A stretch of 64,000 nucleotides of DNA from an uncultured Phycisphaerales bacterium (lineage in GTDB: Bacteria > Planctomycetota > Phycisphaerae > Sedimentisphaerales > Anaerobacaceae). Position numbers and translations under genes: made by a program. The notes under the pieces were generated by a model. It was not told the origin of the DNA, made no database searches, and was given only the letters and a program-made list of their open reading frames with translations. The stretch lies in NCBI GenBank assembly GCA_937927975.1, contig CALEZT010000291.1:1-64000 (forward strand), read 5' to 3'. Below are positions 60,112 to 64,000 of this stretch, piece after piece; the first letter of the stretch is position 1, and every line of letters begins with the position of its first letter.

Positions 60112-61035
60112 GTGATCCAGTTCGGGTGTGGACAATGCGGGGCGAAACTTCGAGTGCCCGAGACACATGCGGGCAAGAAAGCCCATTGTCCGCGATGCAA
60201 AGGCGCGCTGAGGGTCCCGCAGGCGACGACATTCCCGACGGGCGAATCTCGCACGGGCAAGACCGAGAAGACCGCGCCGCAAAACCCGCCGGCACCGCCA
60301 TTGCCCCCGTCCGAGGCTTCGGCTTCCGAGCCGCCAGCGACTTCCGAGGAAAACGCCCCGCGGTCCCCTTTCCAGGTCTTGCTCTACCCCTTGAGCGTCT
60401 CAGGGGTCATCCACATCCTGATCTTCTCGCTCCTGCCGCCTCTGTGGGCTATGGCGACGACCTTTCGGTTCTGGGAGTCGCCGGGGATCGGTCCGCTCTT
60501 CTGCCTGGTGCTTGGGACCCTGTACTTCATCCACTACGCGGCCGCGTGTCTGAGCGACAGCGCCGCCGGAGGGACCCGCGCCGCCGATGTCAACAGCGCC
60601 TCGACGCCGCTCTCGATAGACGCCCTGGTCTCCACCGGTCAGACGATTCTCCCGGTCGTCGCCCTGGTCTGGGGCCCGACGTTTGGCTACTATCTGGCGA
60701 GAGAGCGGATCGACTGGATCCTCCTGACCTGGCTGGCCCTTGCGGCGTTCACCTTTCCGATGATCATCCTGGCCGTCAACGACTTCGATTCAGCCCGTGC
60801 AGCGAGTCCCCTGCTGGTCGTGCCGTCCATCGCCAGCGTGTTCTTTCCCTATTGCGGGCTGGTGGGCTGCCTGCTGACGCTCGGAGCGTTCATCGGGCTC
60901 CTGCTGTATCTGTCCGTCGGCCCGGCGGGGATATGGCTTCTGCGTCTGCCTGCCTTCTACCTCTTCCTGCTCGGGGTCCACATCCTGGGCCGATTCTACC
61001 GCCGCCACGAGGAACGCCTCAACTGGGGCGTGTGA
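60112..61035 (+). CDS. Zinc-ribbon membrane protein of unknown function
   Basis: It has 307 residues. The N-terminus carries two CxxC pairs (FGCGQCGAKLRVPETHAG and HCPRCKGALRVP), a zinc-ribbon frequent in Planctomycetota, then a Pro-rich linker (50-85). The C-terminal 210 residues have about six membrane helices, for example VSGVIHILIFSLLPPLWAMA and LLTLGAFIGLLLYLSVGPAG. No function is known. The GTG at 60112 has GAGGG 5 nt upstream. It ends 3 bp from the convergent hisD stop. Confidence 0.75.
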   Translation: MIQFGCGQCGAKLRVPETHAGKKAHCPRCKGALRVPQATTFPTGESRTGKTEKTAPQNPPAPPLPPSEASASEPPATSEENAPRSPFQVLLYPLSVSGVIHILIFSLLPPLWAMATTFRFWESPGIGPLFCLVLGTLYFIHYAAACLSDSAAGGTRAADVNSASTPLSIDALVSTGQTILPVVALVWGPTFGYYLARERIDWILLTWLALAAFTFPMIILAVNDFDSARAASPLLVVPSIASVFFPYCGLVGCLLTLGAFIGLLLYLSVGPAGIWLLRLPAFYLFLLGVHILGRFYRRHEERLNWGV

Positions 61036-61038
61036 TCG

Positions 61039-62367
61039 CTACCCCTGCCGGCGGATCGCGACGCTTCGCGCGTGGGCGGTCAGACCCTCGATTTCCGCCA
61101 GGCGGAGGATGTCGTCGGCCGCGGCGGCGAGTTCTTGGGCCGTGTACTCGATCAGACTGATCGACTTGACGAAGTCGTTGCAGGTCAGGGCGCTCGAGAA
61201 TTTGGCCCGACTGCCCGTCGGCAGCGTGTGGCTGGGGCCCGCCCAGTAGTCGCCCACCGCCACCGGCGTATGGGGCCCGATGAAGATCGCGCCGGCGTTG
61301 GTGATTCGCCTGGCGACCTCGCAGCTTCGCGTCCCGCACTGAATCTCCAGGTGCTCCGAGGCGAACTCGTCGGCCAGGCGGACCGCTTCGTCAAGGTCCC
61401 CCACCACGATCACGCGGCTGAACCGCTTGAGCGACTCCATCGCCTCGGCGGCGCGCGGCAGCGTCGCGAGCTGCCTGCCCAATTCGTCGAGAATGCCTTC
61501 GGCCACGCGCTGCGAGTCGGTGAGCACGACCGCGCTGCTGTCGACGCCATGCTCGGCCTGGCTGAGCATGTCCGCGGCCACCCACGCCGGGTTCGCCTGG
61601 TCGTTGGCGACGATCAGCACCTCGCTGGGCCCGGCGATCGAGTCGATCGCGACGTAGTCCCCCGCCACGTTCCGCTTGGCGGCCTGCACCCACTTGTTGC
61701 CCGGCCCGACGATCTTGTCCACCTTGCGAATGGTCTGCGTGCCGTAGGCCAGGGCGCCGACGGCCTGCACGCCGCCCAGTCGGTAGACCTCCTCAATCCC
61801 CAGTTCGTGACAGATCGCGAGAATCACCGGGTGGATGCTCCCTTGGAACCGCGGCGGCGACACTACCGCGATCTCTCTGACGCCTGCGACCTGCGCGGGC
61901 ACGACCGTCATGATCACGGTCGAAGGCAGCGGCGCCGCGGCCCCAGGCACGCACACGCCCGCCCTTCGGATCGGAGTATATCGAATCCCTGCGCCTTGCG
62001 TGAGTTCCGATCGGTCGCCGATGAAGATCCGCTGCTGATAGGCCTTGACGTTGGCGATGGCCCTGCGAAGCGTGGCCAAGAGCTCGCGGTCGATCGAAGC
62101 GTGCGCCCTGGCGAGTTCCTCAGCCGCCACGCGAAACTCGTCCGGCCGAAGCTCGACCCGGTCGAACTCTCTCGTGTATTTGGCGACCGCGTCATCCCCC
62201 TGCTCGGCCACCTCGCCCAGCACGCGGGCCACTGTCCGGCTCTCCTCGCTGTCCGCGCCGGCCAGCCTCGCAAACTGGAGCATATCGGACCGCAATTTCG
62301 CGAACCCCGCCTCGAAGCCCGCGTCGCGCGACGACAGCAGGATGTCCTGCAACGATTCGTTCCTCAT
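61039..62367 (-). CDS. hisD: Histidinol dehydrogenase
   Basis: Oxidises L-histidinol to L-histidine with NAD, the last two steps of histidine synthesis. It has 442 residues. Seen: YTREFDRVELRPDEFRV, GVCVPGAAAPLPSTVIMTVVPAQVAG (substrate side), GVQAVGALAYGTQTI, DSIAGPSEVLIVANDQANP, the metal and catalytic area MLSQAEHGVDSSA, EHLEIQ, and DYWAGPSHTLPTG near the C-terminus, which holds catalytic His residues. AGGTGAG precedes the ATG and lies in the end of the upstream gene (3-bp gap). No other his genes are adjacent. Confidence 0.95.
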   Translation of the reverse strand: MRNESLQDILLSSRDAGFEAGFAKLRSDMLQFARLAGADSEESRTVARVLGEVAEQGDDAVAKYTREFDRVELRPDEFRVAAEELARAHASIDRELLATLRRAIANVKAYQQRIFIGDRSELTQGAGIRYTPIRRAGVCVPGAAAPLPSTVIMTVVPAQVAGVREIAVVSPPRFQGSIHPVILAICHELGIEEVYRLGGVQAVGALAYGTQTIRKVDKIVGPGNKWVQAAKRNVAGDYVAIDSIAGPSEVLIVANDQANPAWVAADMLSQAEHGVDSSAVVLTDSQRVAEGILDELGRQLATLPRAAEAMESLKRFSRVIVVGDLDEAVRLADEFASEHLEIQCGTRSCEVARRITNAGAIFIGPHTPVAVGDYWAGPSHTLPTGSRAKFSSALTCNDFVKSISLIEYTAQELAAAADDILRLAEIEGLTAHARSVAIRRQG

Positions 62368-62370
62368 CTC

Positions 62371-63234
62371 TCACCTGCCGAAGTTGCCATAGTTGTACAC
62401 CGGCGCCGCCCGCTGGAGCAGGAGGTACTGCCTGCCCCCAAACTGCGTGACCAGCCCGGCCACGTTGAAGCGAATGGGCTCGATCGAGCCCCGCTGCAAC
62501 TGTTGCGCCTGCTCCAGCGCCCCGCAGGGCAGCAGTTCGTACCGCTCGCTGCTGACGTTCCAGCCCAGCGCGTACGGAGTGAAGTGGAAGCGTGGAAGCG
62601 TGGAAGCGTAGATGCGGGAATCCGGTGACGCTTCCGCATTCCCGGTCTCGATCAGCCCTACCCGATTCACCAGCATGCGTCCCAGATACGCCTGCGGCTG
62701 CACAGTCGGTGGCCCATCCGACGGCTTTCGCAGGGGTCCGCGAACGGGTCGGCTGTCCTTGAGCTTCTCCGCAATCTCCGGCGGGATCGCCAGCTCGGGA
62801 TCGGTCGGCAGATCGCCCGCCGCGACTTCTCGCTTTCGACCCGTCGCCGGCGGCTTGGTGTCCTTGAACTTGCTCAGCGGCAGGAAGTACGTCGCCAGCA
62901 GGTAATTGGCCCCCTGGTACCGCGTGACCTGGGCCGAGAGCCTGTACGCAGGCGTGACCCGGTCGTTCACATCCGCGATCAACTGCTCCAGGACCCGCGA
63001 GGGCAGCAGCATGAATCGTCTGCCCGACGGCACGCGGAACGTGTCGCTCTTGAACTCGGTCGTCAGCTCGAACCACCACGTGTCGTTGGCGTCCGCATGG
63101 AGCAGCTTGCCGTCGATGGAGCTGAGGATGGTCGCCTCAGGCAGGGGCCTCAATACGAGCGGCTGCGCGCCGAAGCTGGCAGCGGCCAGCGCCAAGCCCA
63201 GTATCCCTGCAACAATCCTCGATTCGCGCCTCAT
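62371..63234 (-). CDS. Exported protein of unknown function
   Basis: It has 287 residues with a signal peptide (SRIVAGILGLALAAASFGA). No family was recognised. The N-terminal part reads KLLHADANDTWWFELTTEFK and GRRFMLLPSRVLEQLIADVN, which looks like a beta-rich domain. A Pro/Lys-rich linker (about 130-185) is followed by YLGRMLVNRVGLIE and a final domain ending GGRQYLLLQRAAPVYNYGNF. The segment encoding IYASTLPRFHF comes from an 8-nt tandem repeat (62584-62607). The ATG overlaps the TGA of the LOG-family gene (ATGA), so translation is coupled. It lies 3 bp before hisD. Confidence 0.7.
   Translation of the reverse strand: MRRESRIVAGILGLALAAASFGAQPLVLRPLPEATILSSIDGKLLHADANDTWWFELTTEFKSDTFRVPSGRRFMLLPSRVLEQLIADVNDRVTPAYRLSAQVTRYQGANYLLATYFLPLSKFKDTKPPATGRKREVAAGDLPTDPELAIPPEIAEKLKDSRPVRGPLRKPSDGPPTVQPQAYLGRMLVNRVGLIETGNAEASPDSRIYASTLPRFHFTPYALGWNVSSERYELLPCGALEQAQQLQRGSIEPIRFNVAGLVTQFGGRQYLLLQRAAPVYNYGNFGR
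62584..62607. repeat. Three tandem 8-nt units inside a CDS
   Basis: GTGGAAGC occurs three times in a row and lies inside the unknown exported protein's gene. Eight nucleotides do not preserve the frame, so a change in copy number would shift it. Confidence 0.85.
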
Positions 63235-63761
63235 AATCCCAGTCCCTCCCGGATCACTCTCGCCACATCGCCCGGCGTTTCCGCGAAGACGACCGCCTCC
63301 ACGCAGTCCGGGTCGTCGCCGGCCATCAGGTCCACGAGCGGCCGCCAGAACTCCCCCGCCAGCACGATCGGCCTGCCCGCGTCGAGAAAGCCTTTGTTCT
63401 TCAACTCCCACACGGACGCCAGCTCCAGGAGCGTCCCCGTGCCGCCAGGCAGTATGACATATGCCCTCGCGGCCTTGACAAGGTTGTGGAGCCGCTCGTT
63501 CAGCGAATCGGTCACGACCTCGCGTGTGACGAACTCATTGGCGACGCTGTTCTTGAACGCCCGGCAGGTTACGCCGATGACTGTCCCGCCCGCCGAAGCG
63601 GCGCCTTGGGCGGAAGCGCGCATCGTCCCGCCGTAGCCGCCGTTGGCGATCGCGAAGCCCGCTTCCGCCAGCCTGCGTCCCACCTGCTCGGCGAACTCAT
63701 AGACGGGCTGGCCCGGCTTGGCCCGGCCGGTCCCGAACACGCTGACGACGATCTCAGCCAT
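63231..63761 (-). CDS. LOG-family protein (TIGR00725 type)
   Basis: A 176-residue Rossmann-like protein of the LOG/lysine-decarboxylase-like superfamily. Seen: VSVFGTGRAKPGQPVYEFAEQVG, FAIANGGYGGTMRASAQGAASAGG (the GGYGGxM area), and ARAYVILPGGTGTLLELASVWEL, the family's PGGxGT motif. Related proteins cleave cytokinin ribotides or other nucleoside monophosphates; the specific role here is unknown. GGAAGG lies upstream of the ATG. It overlaps the aconitase end by 8 bp and its TGA overlaps the next ATG. Confidence 0.9.
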   Translation of the reverse strand: MAEIVVSVFGTGRAKPGQPVYEFAEQVGRRLAEAGFAIANGGYGGTMRASAQGAASAGGTVIGVTCRAFKNSVANEFVTREVVTDSLNERLHNLVKAARAYVILPGGTGTLLELASVWELKNKGFLDAGRPIVLAGEFWRPLVDLMAGDDPDCVEAVVFAETPGDVARVIREGLGL

Positions 63762-64000
63762 GAGCCTTCCCGCGCGTGTAGCTGAGCAGGCCGCCCGCCA
63801 GCAGGATGTCCCGATCCCGCGCCGACAGGTCCAGCTTGCCCACGAACTCGAACGAACCGTCGCTCTTGCGAATCGTCACCTGCTCGCTGTTTCGGATCGC
63901 GCCGAGCAGATCGTCGATCCTCAGCGCGTCGCCCGCCTGGAGCCGGTCGTAGTCGGCCGCGTCGGCGAAACGGATCGGCACGATGCAGAAGTTGATCAGG
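63754..64000 (-). CDS. Aconitate hydratase, C-terminal end (5' part outside window)
   Basis: Only the last 81 residues lie in the window; the frame is open to the edge. LINFCIVPIRFADAADYDRL, then GDALRIDDLLGAIRNSEQV and ILLAGGLLSYTR match the end of aconitate hydratase (swivel domain and tail), which interconverts citrate and isocitrate. The active-site residues are outside the window. The gene overlaps the LOG-family start by 8 bp, so these minus-strand genes are tightly coupled. A related hydro-lyase such as isopropylmalate dehydratase is less likely given the LAGGLLxYTR tail. Confidence 0.75.
   Translation of the reverse strand, partial: LINFCIVPIRFADAADYDRLQAGDALRIDDLLGAIRNSEQVTIRKSDGSFEFVGKLDLSARDRDILLAGGLLSYTRGKAHG

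Noticed and set aside
1..64000. CRISPR arrays, tRNA and rRNA genes
   Set aside because: No regularly spaced repeat array with unique spacers, no cloverleaf with a GGTTCGAATCC arm and no rRNA-like stretch was seen by eye. A dedicated tRNA/rRNA search would settle this.

Overview
The window reads as a GC-rich (roughly 63 %) chromosome segment of a Planctomycetota bacterium, most likely a Phycisphaerae/Sedimentisphaerales relative. This taxonomic call is inference. It rests on three Tat-exported sulfatases, a Tat-exported oxidoreductase and PHP protein, many secreted or lipoprotein hypotheticals, CMP-KDO synthetase (a Gram-negative outer membrane), an isolated dnaA, and intergenic space full of short palindromic repeats. 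No rRNA, tRNA, CRISPR array or intact insertion sequence was found.

Layout. 0-6 kb: a minus-strand carbohydrate set (GH2 glycosidase, sulfatase with HEAT repeats, sugar porter). 6-9 kb: flavin reductase, secreted beta-helix protein, small Cys-cluster protein. 9-13.4 kb: two tandem acetolactate synthase large subunits plus ilvN, closed by a UUCG-loop terminator. 13.4-17.3 kb: an island-like stretch with a deleted REP-type transposase framed by 13-bp inverted repeats, an AT-richer 730-residue unknown protein with duplicated domains, and 1 kb of repeats. 17.3-22 kb: dxs overlapping nadK, then a TPR protein. 22-25.5 kb: groES, a LEA-type lipoprotein, a large secreted hydrolase and a diacylglycerol kinase on the minus strand. 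25.7-28.8 kb: efp, a possible replication origin, dnaA. 28.8-35.2 kb: S41 peptidase, four-CBS protein, aldose epimerase, a TIGR04076 protein, an MTA/purine phosphorylase and a small lipoprotein. 35.2-41.2 kb: pyrG, kdsB and two translationally coupled sulfatases. 41.4-46.1 kb: cold shock protein, two paralogous beta-propeller proteins and a Gfo/Idh/MocA oxidoreductase. 46.2-51 kb: HNH-AP2 endonuclease, small membrane and lipoproteins, a repeat-rich gap and a DXD glycosyltransferase. 51-61 kb: a plus-strand housekeeping run, gltX, PfkB kinase, thpR, recA, PHP protein, alaS and a zinc-ribbon membrane protein. 61-64 kb: a tightly overlapping minus-strand set, aconitase (cut by the window edge), LOG-family protein, unknown secreted protein, hisD.

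The biology combines central metabolism (branched-chain amino acids, isoprenoids, NADP, CTP, KDO, histidine), replication and recombination, and degradation of sulfated polysaccharide. The most unusual content is repetitive DNA. An identical 51-bp clover-leaf palindrome lies in frame, in the same reading frame, inside two unrelated proteins (a sulfatase and alanyl-tRNA synthetase). A GC-hairpin repeat family occurs in head-to-head pairs. Several other repeats occupy convergent gene ends. Protein oddities include an elongation factor P with Asn in place of the modified Lys, a CTP synthase whose glutaminase triad has Cys where Glu is expected, and an unknown protein with an exact 37-bp internal repeat.
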